From DASRIA01 sp963724065 (lineage in GTDB: Bacteria > Actinomycetota > Thermoleophilia > Solirubrobacterales > JBBDJG01), in the NCBI GenBank assembly GCA_963724065.1, contig CAVRTB010000006.1:558001-622000 (forward strand): a stretch of 64,000 bases of DNA, read 5' to 3'. Below, in pieces: positions 42,220 to 51,491 of the stretch. The notes under the pieces are model-generated. The model was given only the letters and a program-made list of their open reading frames with translations, did no database searches and was not told where the DNA came from. Position 1 is the stretch's first letter. Every line of letters begins with the position of its first letter. The position numbers and the translations under genes are program-made.

Positions 42220-44547
42220 TCAGGCCTTGCGCAGCACGATCAGGTCCTCGTCGTTGAGGGCGCCGATCGAGTAGCGCATCACGTCGAAGGTCTTCGCGTA
42301 CTCCCGAATCGAATAGGCCTTCGTCTGGAAGGTCCCGCGCCGTGGGACTGCCTCGTCCGAGCCCTCCGCGTAGCGCTCCAGGAGCGTGCTCGAGATGCCG
42401 AGGGACTCGACCTCCTCGCGCACGTCGCGGTCCTTGATGAATGCACGGAGCATTTCTGCGTTCAGGGACAGCAGCGCATATCCGCCGCTCTTCATCACGC
42501 GACGCAGTTCCTCCAGCCACGCCGTCTGCTCCTCGGCCGTCAGCCGGCCGAGCATCGAATGGCCGAGCACGAGGTCGAACGAGTCCGAGGGCTGGTCCGT
42601 CGGCGGAAGGGGGTCCACGACCGAGAAGGTCCCGCGGCGTCCCGCCTCACGGGCCCACTCGATCGCTTCTGCGTCGGAATCGATCCCGGTCAGCTCCGCG
42701 TGCGGCATGAAGTGGTCCAGGAACGCTTCGAGGTATCCGCATCGCGCGCCCCAATCCAGCACGGTCGAGAACGACTCCAGGGAGCGGTATCGCTTGACGG
42801 GCTCGAGCATGGCGTGCAGCCGGCGCAGTGAGTCGGCGGACAGCCGCCGCGGATCACCCGTACCCAGGAGACGCTCGGCCAGTTCGCTGGAGGGCCACGG
42901 GAGCTCGAACATTCCGGGGAGGTAGTACGCGTTGAGCTCCCCGATCGGATCCCACTCCTGGAGGGCCGTCAGCCGGAACCTCACGAGCTGATCGCGCCTC
43001 GCAGTCGCTGCCGCCTCGTCTCCCAATTCCTTGTCGATCACGAACCCCGTGCGCCGCGCGAACGGCATGTGCGCAAAGCGCGCCGCGACGTCCTCGCGCA
43101 GGGTGGTGGTCGTCGTGCCCACGACAGCAGTGGCACCGAGACGTGCCTCGACGAGGTCGAGGCGTTCGTCCGCCTCGATGCACCAGCCCGCCACGTGCAG
43201 GCGGCTGCCGTCGAAATCGAACTCCTCGAGCTCGCCGAACACGGGCTTGGCGTCGGTCTCCTCGATGACCTCCAGCCGTAGCCTCGGCACACCGAATAGC
43301 CGGGCCGCGAAAAGCCGGTGCCAGCCGTCCAAGCGGGTCGCCGTGATCGGGTTGTGTGCGCCGGGCTCGTAGACGTACAGACGTCCCGCGGCCTGCTCGT
43401 TCGTGAAGACGTCGATGGGGGGAGTCTGCTCCACGACTTCCGGCGACTCGGGCGCTGCGCGCATCCGGTCCATGCCCTCGAACTGGCGTACGACGTACGC
43501 CCGCGTCGCGTCCCAGTCGACCTGTTGCGCGACCGTCGGGTCCAAGGCTTGGCCGTGATGCCCACTCAGGTAGTCGAAGTACGTGTTGCCGGGGCCAACC
43601 TCCGCGCTGCTGGAGTATTCGAGGTACCCCTTCAGGAAAAGAAACCACAGCACCCATCCGTCATAGCCGCCGACGCGCGCGTCCTGGCTGCGGGCCAGCG
43701 CGGCGACATCGACGTCCATGCCATCGACCGCCGCGAACAGTTCCTCCGTCGAGTCGAAGCCGAAAGTGTCGAAGAACTTCTCCTGGAGCAGCGTCCGCGC
43801 GACGTCGACATGGCGGCCACCCGCGGCTGCGCTCGCCCGGTCACGGTCCGTCGACTCCGCCAGCACGGGAACTGCGTCCAGCAGCGCGTCGTCGAGCGCC
43901 TGCTCGGTCTTCGCGAAGACCATGGTGGCCCGGACCTCCTCGCGGTCGAACGTGACTCCCCAGTCGGACTCGCCGAGCATCCGGTGATACGGGAAATAGC
44001 GCGCGACCGGCTTCATGTAGCCGCTCTCGAAGTTGCCCTCGAGGCGGTGGGTCTCCAAGACGAGCACGTCCGTGATCTCGGCGATCCGCCACATGGCGTT
44101 CGCGGCGCCCTGGCCCATCACCGCGAATGCGAGGACCATGTCGTAGCGCTCCGTGTAGATCTCCGGGTCGCCGATGTCACGCTCGTAGAACGAGACCCGC
44201 GTCGTGCCGTTGAGTGCGTTGACGAGCTCGCCGATCTCGATGAAGTACGGGTCGTACTCGAACCCGTCGACAAGCGAGGCCCCTCGGGCGCGGGCCTCGC
44301 GACTCAGTTCGCCGAGGTTCGAGCCGAGGTCGAGCACCTTTTTGCCCGTGAAGTCGATCTGGTCGAGGAACTCCGCGCGGTCATCGCGGAACCCTCGCGT
44401 GCGAGTGCCTCCGAGGTCGAGCGACTGGTAATGGTTGCCGGCCTCGACGGCGGCTCCGGTCGTTGTTGCCACGCTGGTGTACTGCTCGCCGAGCGCGCGC
44501 ACGATCAGGTCCCGCAGATCAGCGTCGAGAGTTTGCAACGTGCTCAT
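42220..44547 (-). CDS. two-domain SAM methyltransferase with ParB-like and Trp/Gly modules
   Basis: 775 residues. First methyltransferase domain (about 60-215): VLDLGSNLGELSREARARG, ERYDMVLAFAVMG. A middle part (about 390-430) has ATRLDGWHRLFAARLFGVPRLRLEVIEE, which looks like the D-G-x-H-R core of ParB/Srx-like folds. The module at about 437-540 has LHVAGWCIEADERLD. The second methyltransferase domain (about 600-720) has STVLDWGARCGYLEAFL, GIDSDAEAIEWAR and LEELRRVMKSGGYALLSL. Its place beside glycosyltransferases suggests it modifies a surface glycan. Its ATG overlaps the stop of the next upstream gene (ATGA). Confidence 0.75.
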   Translation of the reverse strand: MSTLQTLDADLRDLIVRALGEQYTSVATTTGAAVEAGNHYQSLDLGGTRTRGFRDDRAEFLDQIDFTGKKVLDLGSNLGELSREARARGASLVDGFEYDPYFIEIGELVNALNGTTRVSFYERDIGDPEIYTERYDMVLAFAVMGQGAANAMWRIAEITDVLVLETHRLEGNFESGYMKPVARYFPYHRMLGESDWGVTFDREEVRATMVFAKTEQALDDALLDAVPVLAESTDRDRASAAAGGRHVDVARTLLQEKFFDTFGFDSTEELFAAVDGMDVDVAALARSQDARVGGYDGWVLWFLFLKGYLEYSSSAEVGPGNTYFDYLSGHHGQALDPTVAQQVDWDATRAYVVRQFEGMDRMRAAPESPEVVEQTPPIDVFTNEQAAGRLYVYEPGAHNPITATRLDGWHRLFAARLFGVPRLRLEVIEETDAKPVFGELEEFDFDGSRLHVAGWCIEADERLDLVEARLGATAVVGTTTTTLREDVAARFAHMPFARRTGFVIDKELGDEAAATARRDQLVRFRLTALQEWDPIGELNAYYLPGMFELPWPSSELAERLLGTGDPRRLSADSLRRLHAMLEPVKRYRSLESFSTVLDWGARCGYLEAFLDHFMPHAELTGIDSDAEAIEWAREAGRRGTFSVVDPLPPTDQPSDSFDLVLGHSMLGRLTAEEQTAWLEELRRVMKSGGYALLSLNAEMLRAFIKDRDVREEVESLGISSTLLERYAEGSDEAVPRRGTFQTKAYSIREYAKTFDVMRYSIGALNDEDLIVLRKA

Positions 44548-45506
44548 GGCGCAGCCTGCGCGGCCGATCGCAAAGCCAGTTCGAGCGCATCCTTGCTGTG
44601 CGCCGCGACGACGGCCTGGCCGCCCAGTCGCTCCTGGTGCTCGAAATGCGGGCGGATCGACTCGATTGCCTTCTCGGCGTCGTCTGTCACAGCGACCAAC
44701 ACGCCGTCGGTGATCTCCGCGACGCGGCCCAGCACCGGCGCGAGGCGCTCGAAGTCCGATAGGGCAAGGACCATGTCGTACCGATCCTCGTACGCGTAGG
44801 GGCTGTCGAGGAATCGCTGGAAGAACGACACCCTCGTCGCGTGCTGGTAGGCGTTGAGTAGGCGCGCAACTCGTACGGACTCACCATCCGACTCGAACCC
44901 GTCGACGAGCGCGGCGCCGCGGGCCCTCACCTCACGGCTCGTGTCGCCAAGCCCGGATCCGAGGTGGAGCACCCGCTGATCCCTGATCGCGAGGCGGTCG
45001 AGCGTCGCGGCGTGGCTCACGTGCTCCCCTTTCAGCGCATCAGGCGCGATCTCCTCGATGAGCTGGCGCAGGTCGTCGCGCAGCGTCGGAGCCGCCGCGG
45101 TCGATCCGGGCTCGCCGGACGCCTCCGCGTGCCGTCCCGCGATCGACCCGATCTCCACGCGTTCGCCGTCCTCGAGCACGACCCTCAGCACCAACTCGAA
45201 GTCCGTCGGGAAGTCGGTCGTGTCGATGTCGACCGCCATGCCTGCCACGCCGGCCTCCGGCGCGTCCGGGAAGGCGGCCGACAGGTCCGGGCGAGGCGAT
45301 CGCAGCGGCGCGATCCCGATCACGTCGGCGTCCCTCACCAGCTCGACGACGGCTGCCGGCGAGCGCTTGCCGATCGCCCACGCCGCGACGTGCAAGACAC
45401 AGCGGTCGGTCCGATCGCCCGCTTGCGGACTGTCGACTCCCGACCCCCAGAGCGACTCGGGTACCTCGTCCGGCCCCGAGACGCTGAGTATCTCTAGCGC
45501 AGGCAT
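44544..45506 (-). CDS. methyltransferase-fold protein with N-terminal Trp/Gly module
   Basis: 320 residues. An N-terminal beta module (about 35-130: VLHVAAWAIGKRSPAAVVELVRDADVIG and RPDLSAAFPDAPEAGVAGMAVDI) is followed by a Rossmann-like methyltransferase fold (about 185-310: VLHLGSGLGDTSREVRARGAALVDGFESDGESVRVARLLNA and YEDRYDMVLALSDF). The second part is clearly paralogous to the first methyltransferase domain of the downstream gene, but shorter. G-x-G is kept as GSGLGD. ATG 45504-45506; the gene is the first of its strand after the divergent gap. Confidence 0.7.
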   Translation of the reverse strand: MPALEILSVSGPDEVPESLWGSGVDSPQAGDRTDRCVLHVAAWAIGKRSPAAVVELVRDADVIGIAPLRSPRPDLSAAFPDAPEAGVAGMAVDIDTTDFPTDFELVLRVVLEDGERVEIGSIAGRHAEASGEPGSTAAAPTLRDDLRQLIEEIAPDALKGEHVSHAATLDRLAIRDQRVLHLGSGLGDTSREVRARGAALVDGFESDGESVRVARLLNAYQHATRVSFFQRFLDSPYAYEDRYDMVLALSDFERLAPVLGRVAEITDGVLVAVTDDAEKAIESIRPHFEHQERLGGQAVVAAHSKDALELALRSAAQAAP

Positions 45507-45832
45507 GTTCCGGGATCCGTAGACGTCGGCATCGACGCCATGCTAGATGGGGGCACCACGGGCAGCCATGTTATTTGGACCTCCGGAACCCGCCTGACGC
45601 AGTGTCCAGTGATGTAGCGGCCGGGCTCGGCCGTCGCTATATTGGCTTTCTGGAAGGTCGTGTCGTAATCGGCCACCTTCCATGGTGTCAGGTGGGCTTT
45701 GGTCTCGTATGCGCGCCAAACTCACGCTGACGTTCGCGCAGGTTTCATGGGAGGCAACGTAAGTAAGCAGAAACAGTACGCCGCGCCTGCGATCGGGTTG
45801 GCGTTCCCTGCGTCTGGGCCGATAGAGAGGGT
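45507..45832. other. divergent intergenic region of the glycan cluster
   Basis: About 326 bases between the methyltransferase and the duplicated-domain protein. It is less GC-rich, with a TATATT at about 45647 and TATGCG near 45708 as possible -10 elements. No gene or strong hairpin is seen. Confidence 0.35.
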
Positions 45833-46639
45833 GTGGCCCCGGCGATGACGGCAACGCAGGAAGCCTCGTCCGTCGACTACGAACGGGTGCTCGGTCGCAT
45901 CCGCGGCGCCGTCGAGGACTCCGTCCCCGGCGATGCGACCGTGCTCGTCGTGAGTCGCGGTGACGAGGCGCTTCTCGAGCTGGGCAACAGGACGGCTTGG
46001 CACTTCCCGCGCGAGGCGGACGGCAAGTACGCCGGCTTTCACCCGCGCGACAGCGCCGACGCCCTCTCGCACCTCGATGAATGGCGTTCGCGCGGCGCCC
46101 AGTTCCTGGTGCTGCCGGCGACCGGGTTCTGGTGGCTCGACTACTACGGCGACTTCGGGAACGACCTTCGCCGCCATGGCGTCGCATTCGAGGATGACGC
46201 CTGCATCGTCTTCCGGCTCGGCGGCGAGGGGTTGACAGCCGCGGGGCTCCAGGCTGCCGAGCGGGTCAGCCGTCACGTCGTGGAGTTCGTGGACCGCCTA
46301 CTGCCCGCCGATGCCGTGATTGCCGTGGTCTCTTCGGGCGACGAGCGGCTGGTGCGCCTGGGCGGTCGGCGCACCGAGCACTTCCCGCCCGCGATTGCGG
46401 CCGATGAGGCGCAGGACGTCCACCACGACCCCGACGCGGCGATCGGGATACTGGAGACGATGCGCGAGGAGGAGGCCTTCGAGTACCTCGTGGTCCCCGA
46501 CGTCGCCCCGTCATGGCTCGACCTCAACCCTGGCTTCGAGCCCGCGGTCGATGCCCGTTATCGCTGCGTGGCGCGGCGATCAGGGGTGTGCTCGGTCTTC
46601 GCGCTCAACGAGCCCGCCGGTAAGGCCGATAGGTCCTGA
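45833..46639 (+). CDS. protein with two copies of an unrecognised domain
   Basis: 268 residues (from GTG 45833; ATG 45845 is an alternative). The first copy (about 30-130) reads VPGDATVLVVSRGDEALLEL, GNRTAWHFP, FHPRDSADALSHL, FLVLPATGFWWLDYYGDF and DDACIVFRL. The second copy (about 155-260) reads LPADAVIAVVSSGDERLVRL, GGRRTEHFP, HDPDAAIGILETM, YLVVPDVAPSWLDLNPGF and GVCSVFAL. Each copy looks like an alternating alpha/beta fold. I have no function for it; it precedes a glycosyltransferase by two bases and is probably part of surface glycan assembly. Confidence 0.7.
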   Translation: MAPAMTATQEASSVDYERVLGRIRGAVEDSVPGDATVLVVSRGDEALLELGNRTAWHFPREADGKYAGFHPRDSADALSHLDEWRSRGAQFLVLPATGFWWLDYYGDFGNDLRRHGVAFEDDACIVFRLGGEGLTAAGLQAAERVSRHVVEFVDRLLPADAVIAVVSSGDERLVRLGGRRTEHFPPAIAADEAQDVHHDPDAAIGILETMREEEAFEYLVVPDVAPSWLDLNPGFEPAVDARYRCVARRSGVCSVFALNEPAGKADRS

Positions 46640-46641
46640 TC

Positions 46642-47964
46642 GTGTCGCGCAAGAAGGTCCTCTACATCATCCACGGGCATCCGGCCAATCGTCCGGGCGG
46701 CGCCGAGGGGTACGCGCTCGAGCTGTACGAGGCGATGAGGGACTCCTCCGAGGAGTTCGAGCCCGTTCTGCTGGCCCGCAACGGGCCACCGCACTCGCCG
46801 ACCCTCGGCTACGAGGGCGCCCTCAGGTCCCACGTCGGCGGTGACCCGAACCAGCTGCTGTTCGACACCGATGCGACGAACTACGACTGGTTCTTCGGCA
46901 CGGCACCGAACAAGGCGGTGCTCACGAAGTACTACCGCGACGTGCTCCTCGCGCTAAAGCCGGACGTCGTCCACTTCCAGCACACCCTCTTCATGGGCTA
47001 CGACATGATCCGCGCGACCCGCCGCACCCTGCCGGATGCGGCGATCCTCTACACGCTGCACGAGTACCTGCCGATCTGCCATCGCCACGGCCAGATGGTG
47101 CGCACCAACGGGGACGAGCTGTGCCTCGAGGCATCGCCGCGCCGCTGCCACGGCTGCTTCCCGGACATCCCGCCGCGCGAGTTCTACCTGCGCGAGCAGT
47201 TCGTCAAATCCCACTTCGAGGACGTGGACCTGTTCATCGCGCCGAGCAAGTTCCTGATGCAGCGCTACCTCGACTGGGGCATCGCGCCGGACCGCATCGT
47301 CAACGAGGACTACGGGCGCCACCCGGTCGAGCCGATTGTCGAGACGCCGCGGGTCGGCTCGCGCACGCGCCTCGGGTTCTTCGGTCAGTTCAGCCACTAC
47401 AAGGGCGTCAACGTCCTCCTGCAAGCGATGACATTGCTACGCGAGGAGGAATGCGCCGCACACGCCTGGCTGCACGGCGCCAACCTCGACATCCAGCCCG
47501 AGGACTTCCAAGCGGACTTCGCAAAGCTGCTGACCGGCGCCGGGGACGGCGTGACGATGGCGGGGCGCTACGAGAGCCACGAGCTTCCGCGCCTGATGGA
47601 GCAGGTCGACTGGGTCGTCGTGCCCTCACGCTGGTGGGAGAACTCGCCGCTCGTCATCCAGGAGGCGTTCGCCTACGGCCGGCCGGTGATCTCGAGCGAC
47701 ATCGGGGGGATGGCGGAGAAGGTCGTAGACGGCGTCAACGGCCTCAATTTCCGCGCCGGGGATCCGGTGAGCCTTGCCGAGGCGATTCGCAAGGCGGTGA
47801 GCACCAACGGCTTGTGGGAGAGGCTGCGCGCGGGGATTCCACCGGTGCACAGCATGGACACGCACATTCGCCGGCTCGAAGGCATTTACGCGGACCTGCT
47901 TTCCAAGGGCCAGGGCGACTCCGGTGGCGCGCGTCCGAAGGCCGCGCGGGAGCTGGCATCGTGA
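46642..47964 (+). CDS. GT4-family glycosyltransferase
   Basis: 440 residues. GT-B fold: N-terminal domain (about 1-215) with VLYIIHGHPANRPGGAEGYALELYEAM (the early acceptor-side loop) and DVVHFQHTLFMG; a Cys pair ASPRRCHGCFPD; C-terminal donor domain (about 235-420) with LGFFGQFSHYKGVNVLLQAM, VDWVVVPSRWWENSPLVIQEAFAYGRPVI and GGMAEKVVDGVNGL, the E-x7-E type motif of GT4. Its donor is unknown. Very similar to the protein at 54541-55854. GTG 46642 lies 2 bases after the upstream stop, and its stop overlaps the GT2 start by 4 bases. Confidence 0.88.
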   Translation: MSRKKVLYIIHGHPANRPGGAEGYALELYEAMRDSSEEFEPVLLARNGPPHSPTLGYEGALRSHVGGDPNQLLFDTDATNYDWFFGTAPNKAVLTKYYRDVLLALKPDVVHFQHTLFMGYDMIRATRRTLPDAAILYTLHEYLPICHRHGQMVRTNGDELCLEASPRRCHGCFPDIPPREFYLREQFVKSHFEDVDLFIAPSKFLMQRYLDWGIAPDRIVNEDYGRHPVEPIVETPRVGSRTRLGFFGQFSHYKGVNVLLQAMTLLREEECAAHAWLHGANLDIQPEDFQADFAKLLTGAGDGVTMAGRYESHELPRLMEQVDWVVVPSRWWENSPLVIQEAFAYGRPVISSDIGGMAEKVVDGVNGLNFRAGDPVSLAEAIRKAVSTNGLWERLRAGIPPVHSMDTHIRRLEGIYADLLSKGQGDSGGARPKAARELAS

Positions 47965-49733
47965 CCGCCGTCACTGTCAGGCCGCGGGCCGCCTGGCTGA
48001 GCGAGAGGCTGTTGCTCGTCACGGACACCGATGAGAGGTGGAGGTCGCGAACGGGGCCGGGCCTTCGCACGCGCTCGACGCGGAGCGCTTCGAGGCCGGG
48101 GAAGCCACGGTCACGATCTTCCGCGTTCCGGCTGCGCTCGCGAGTGAGACCGCGGGTGAGCTGGCGATCGAGGCCGGCGGCGAGAGCGTCAGCCTGAGGG
48201 GCGGCGGGGCATCCGGGTCAGCGGCCGATCTGTCGACGATCCTCAGGAACAGGCTCGCCGGGCTTGACGCAAAGACCCGCGAGGCGTTGCTGCGGTTCAT
48301 CGTCCGGGTGGCCGGTCCGGAGTTGCACGGCCCCGGCGGGCTGAAGCTCGCCAAGCGGCTGGCCTTGATCCGTGACGTGCTGCGCGAACGCCTGCCGTAC
48401 TGCACGGTGCGCGAGGACGAGCCGCTGGGCCTGCACGTCGATGAGATCCACGCCCTCGACGAGCAGACATTCTGGTTGAAGGGGTGGGTCTGGGACGCTG
48501 ATGCGCCGCTCGCGACGCTGACGTTCATGTCGCCGGAGGGATGGAGCGCGGACGTCCTCGAGCACGCGTTCCGGTATCGCAGGCGCGACATCGAGCAGCT
48601 CTACCCGGACTCGAACGGCCACCGGCCGGAGTCCGGCTTCCTCGCCTGCGTGCACCTCGATGTGCCTAGCCGGCTTCCGAGCGGATGGATCCTCCAGGTG
48701 CGCAACGCCCTCGGCGACGGCGTCGAGATCGAGGCACCGGCGGTGTCTCGCAACCTGCTCGGCGCACGGGAGTCGATCGTCCGCGATTTCGGGTCCGTCG
48801 AGCAGGGCCGCGAGCGGTTGATGGCCGATCAGGTGCGGCCGGCGCTGGATTGCCTGCAACGCAGGGTTGCCAAGGCCGCCTCCGTGGAACGGGTCGAGCA
48901 GTTCGGCACTCCTCCCGCGGACCCGCATGTCTCGCTGGTCGTGCCGGTGTACCGGCCGGCTGACGCGCTGGAGCAGCAGCTTGTCCACTTCGGGCGCGAC
49001 CCGGAGATTGCCGCGGCCGACGTCATCTACGTCGTCGACTCGCCCGACGTAGCGGAGTGGCTCGTCCCCAAGGCAGCGGAGCTTCAGTGGCTCTATGGCG
49101 TGCCGTTCCGGCTGGTCGTGCTCGATGAGCGGGGAGGCCGGATCGCGAAGATGTGCGCGGGCGCGTCGCTGGCGAGCGCTCCCGACCTGCTGTTCATAAG
49201 TCCTGACGTGATCCCGGATGCGCCCGGTTGGCTCGGCGCGATGCTCGACTTCAAGGCCGGGAAAAAGGGCGTGGGTGCGGTCGGCCCGATGCTGCTGCTC
49301 GAGGACGGATCGGTGCAGCACGCCGGCATCGCATTCGACCACGCATCGCCGCAGGAACTGCGCATGCTCGAGCGACCCGGATCACAAGCTATGGGAGCCA
49401 CGTTATGTGTACAAGGGCCTGCCCCAGACCTTTGCCGGCGTCGGCGAGGCGCGATCCGTGGCAGCCGTCTCGAGCGCGTGCCTGCTCGTCGAGCGGAAGC
49501 TGTTCCTGCAGGTCGGGGGCCTTCGCAAGCTCTTCCTGGAGGAGGACTTCGAGGCCGTCGACCTCTGCATGCGCCTCAGTGAGGCGGGCCACACGAACTG
49601 GTACTTCCCGACCGCGAAGCTGCATTACCTCGAGGGGCGCTCCAGCCTCCAGGCGTCGTTCGCCGCGAGGCAGTACGACGTGGTGCTGAACTCGCAGCTA
49701 TGGGGCGAGCGGATCGAAGCGCTCGGCCTCGGG
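47961..49733 (+). pseudogene. GT2-family glycosyltransferase with two frameshifts and no stop codon
   Basis: Compared with the intact paralogue at 52754-54544, the reading moves between frames. The N-terminus (GTG 47961, RPRAAWLSERLLLV) is in one frame, changes near 48035-48040, and the middle (FWLKGWVWDADAPL, HVSLVVPVYRPADALEQQLVHFG, DGSVQHAGIAFDHA) is in another. Near 49380-49386 it returns to the first (DHKLWEPRYVYKGL, VGGLRKLFLEEDFEAVDLCMRL, QLWGERIEALGLG). The two shifts cancel. At 49733 the similarity ends where the opposite-strand AlgX-like gene begins, so the stop is missing and the frame runs on to 50282. Sequence errors could explain the shifts, but not the lost end. Confidence 0.75.
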
Positions 49734-50753
49734 TTAGCTCTCCGCCTGGACGTCGCCGCCCTTCCAGGGGGGTGGCGTGTCTACCCGATTGCCCCCATGT
49801 GCCCGCGGCGGATAGACGGCTCCACTTGCGCGCTTTTCAGCAGCGCACTGTTCAAGCGTCTTTGCGCCGGCGTCAACCGGCACCCGAATCAGGAACCGCT
49901 CGTTCAGGATGCTCACGACGATGTCGGGCTTGATTTCCGTAACGAGCAGCCGGTCAAGCGTGGCGAGATGCGCGAACACGACGCGGCCGAAGCTCTCGGC
50001 CAGGAAGGGGAGCATCGCGTGCGCGAAGGAATCGCCGAACACCAGGCAGACGGTGGCGCCCGCGGGTGGGCACTCGTACTCAATCCGGTGTCCGTTCAGG
50101 AACACTCGATTGTCGACTTTCATGTGGGCGGCCGGGTCGATCGGTCTGCCGTATATCTGTGTCGACGCTTCTGGTGGAGTCACTTTTCTTCCAAGGCCAC
50201 CGGGCGCCATCTCCTCATGGAACGTCACGTCCGCGGGGGTGAGTCGACGGACTGGCGTACCGTCGCCGATCAAGTCCACTAGCGCCTCGTATGCAACGAA
50301 GGCGCCAAGGTCGGTCCAATGGGTGCCGGTCTTCGAGTAGACGGGCTCGTCACGACGCTCGACCAGCTCCTCCAATGGGTAGAGCAAGGATGCGGAAGCC
50401 GGGTCATCCTCGAGGTGCTTGATCAATTGCGCGACGGGTCGCGGGGTTCCCGGGGCTATGTCAAAGGGAAGTTTGTCCGGATAGATGGAATGGGGGTTCG
50501 GCGGCACCAGGAGGTAATAAGGAACACCACGCTGCTGCAGCCATCGCGCTCGCTCGTCGAGCAGCGCGCGCCAATCACCGAGCTGCTGCTCGGTGAAGAG
50601 CAGTTCCCCCCGCTGCTGCCTCATCACCTCGTTGGTGTCGTCGTCGAGGAAGAGCCACCCGTCCTTGCCACGGACGACCTTCCCGTCGAAGCGAGCCTCT
50701 GGAAGGCGGCCCCGATTGGCGGCGCCGGCCGATCCCGGCTCGGTCTCAGGCAT
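49734..50753 (-). CDS. AlgX/AlgJ-like SGNH-fold protein (sugar O-acetylation type)
   Basis: 339 residues. FDGKVVRGKDGWLFL opens the AlgX/AlgJ domain, and LDERARWLQQRGVPYYLLVPPNPHSIYPDKLP and YSKTGTHWTDLGAFVAYEAL (H-W-T) follow. VCLVFGDSFAHAML holds the GDS-type Ser. Such proteins move acetyl groups onto exopolysaccharides. No signal peptide is visible from ATG 50751-50753, odd for a family that works outside the membrane. It overlaps the upstream methyltransferase stop by 8 bases. Its end coincides with the break of the GT2 copy. Confidence 0.8.
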   Translation of the reverse strand: MPETEPGSAGAANRGRLPEARFDGKVVRGKDGWLFLDDDTNEVMRQQRGELLFTEQQLGDWRALLDERARWLQQRGVPYYLLVPPNPHSIYPDKLPFDIAPGTPRPVAQLIKHLEDDPASASLLYPLEELVERRDEPVYSKTGTHWTDLGAFVAYEALVDLIGDGTPVRRLTPADVTFHEEMAPGGLGRKVTPPEASTQIYGRPIDPAAHMKVDNRVFLNGHRIEYECPPAGATVCLVFGDSFAHAMLPFLAESFGRVVFAHLATLDRLLVTEIKPDIVVSILNERFLIRVPVDAGAKTLEQCAAEKRASGAVYPPRAHGGNRVDTPPPWKGGDVQAES

Positions 50754-51441
50754 CGGGCTTTGCAAGAGACACGGCGAACACGTCATGTGAGCCCCAAAGC
50801 GCCTCCGAGTAGAGATGCACACGGCCCTCTAGCTGCTGCAGTACCCACCACGCCGCCGAGAGCGAGATGCCGTAACCGTCCTGGCCGATGTAATCGCGAT
50901 AGCCGAAGCCGGCGGCCTCGTATTCCGCTATTACCGCGGCTTGGCGTTCCTCGTCGAGGTAGGCAGCCCCGTGGCGCATGTTGTCCAATACCTTGCGCCC
51001 GTGAGCCGTGAAGACCAATAATCCATCGGCCTTCAACGCTGCCTGGAAGAACTCGAGGAATGCTGGCCAGCGCGGCGCGTCAAGATGCGTCAGCAGCGAT
51101 CCGCACCAGATCACGTCAATAGCATCGTCAAACTCGACTGCCGCCGGATCGTCGTGACCCTGAATCGGCGTCGCCCCCAAGACGCGCGCGCAGAACTCAA
51201 TCGCATCGGTATCGATGTCGCAGGCCACCAATCGAGCATCGGGGAACGCGGCCTTGAGAGTCCTCAGGACCCTCCCATGGCCTGAAGGGAGGTCCAGGAT
51301 GCTTCGTGGCTTTGGTTGCCCTGCGGCCTGGAGCGAGAGGCGTATGGCACGAAGCGCTGACTCTCCAAGCTCCCAATACCGCTCGGGTGGTCCACTCGCA
51401 TACATGACGTCGTTGGGCGAAATTTCCTCGATCACGTCCAT
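50746..51441 (-). CDS. class I SAM-dependent methyltransferase
   Basis: 231 residues. SILDLPSGHGRVLRTLKAAFP is motif I with a less common D-x-P-S-G form, ARLVACDIDTDAIEFCA motif II, DVIWCGSLLTHLDAPRW motif IV and LKADGLLVFTAHGRKVL motif V. It ends with GYGISLSAAWWVLQQL and HDVFAVSLAKPDA. Low GC compared with the flanking genes, with AT-rich ends. It heads an operon with the AlgX-like gene and probably methylates a sugar or lipid in glycan synthesis. Confidence 0.85.
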   Translation of the reverse strand: MDVIEEISPNDVMYASGPPERYWELGESALRAIRLSLQAAGQPKPRSILDLPSGHGRVLRTLKAAFPDARLVACDIDTDAIEFCARVLGATPIQGHDDPAAVEFDDAIDVIWCGSLLTHLDAPRWPAFLEFFQAALKADGLLVFTAHGRKVLDNMRHGAAYLDEERQAAVIAEYEAAGFGYRDYIGQDGYGISLSAAWWVLQQLEGRVHLYSEALWGSHDVFAVSLAKPDA

Positions 51442-51491
51442 GCCGTGCGGACTCTAGCCACCAAACTATGCGGCTGTCGCTTCCCTCATCG

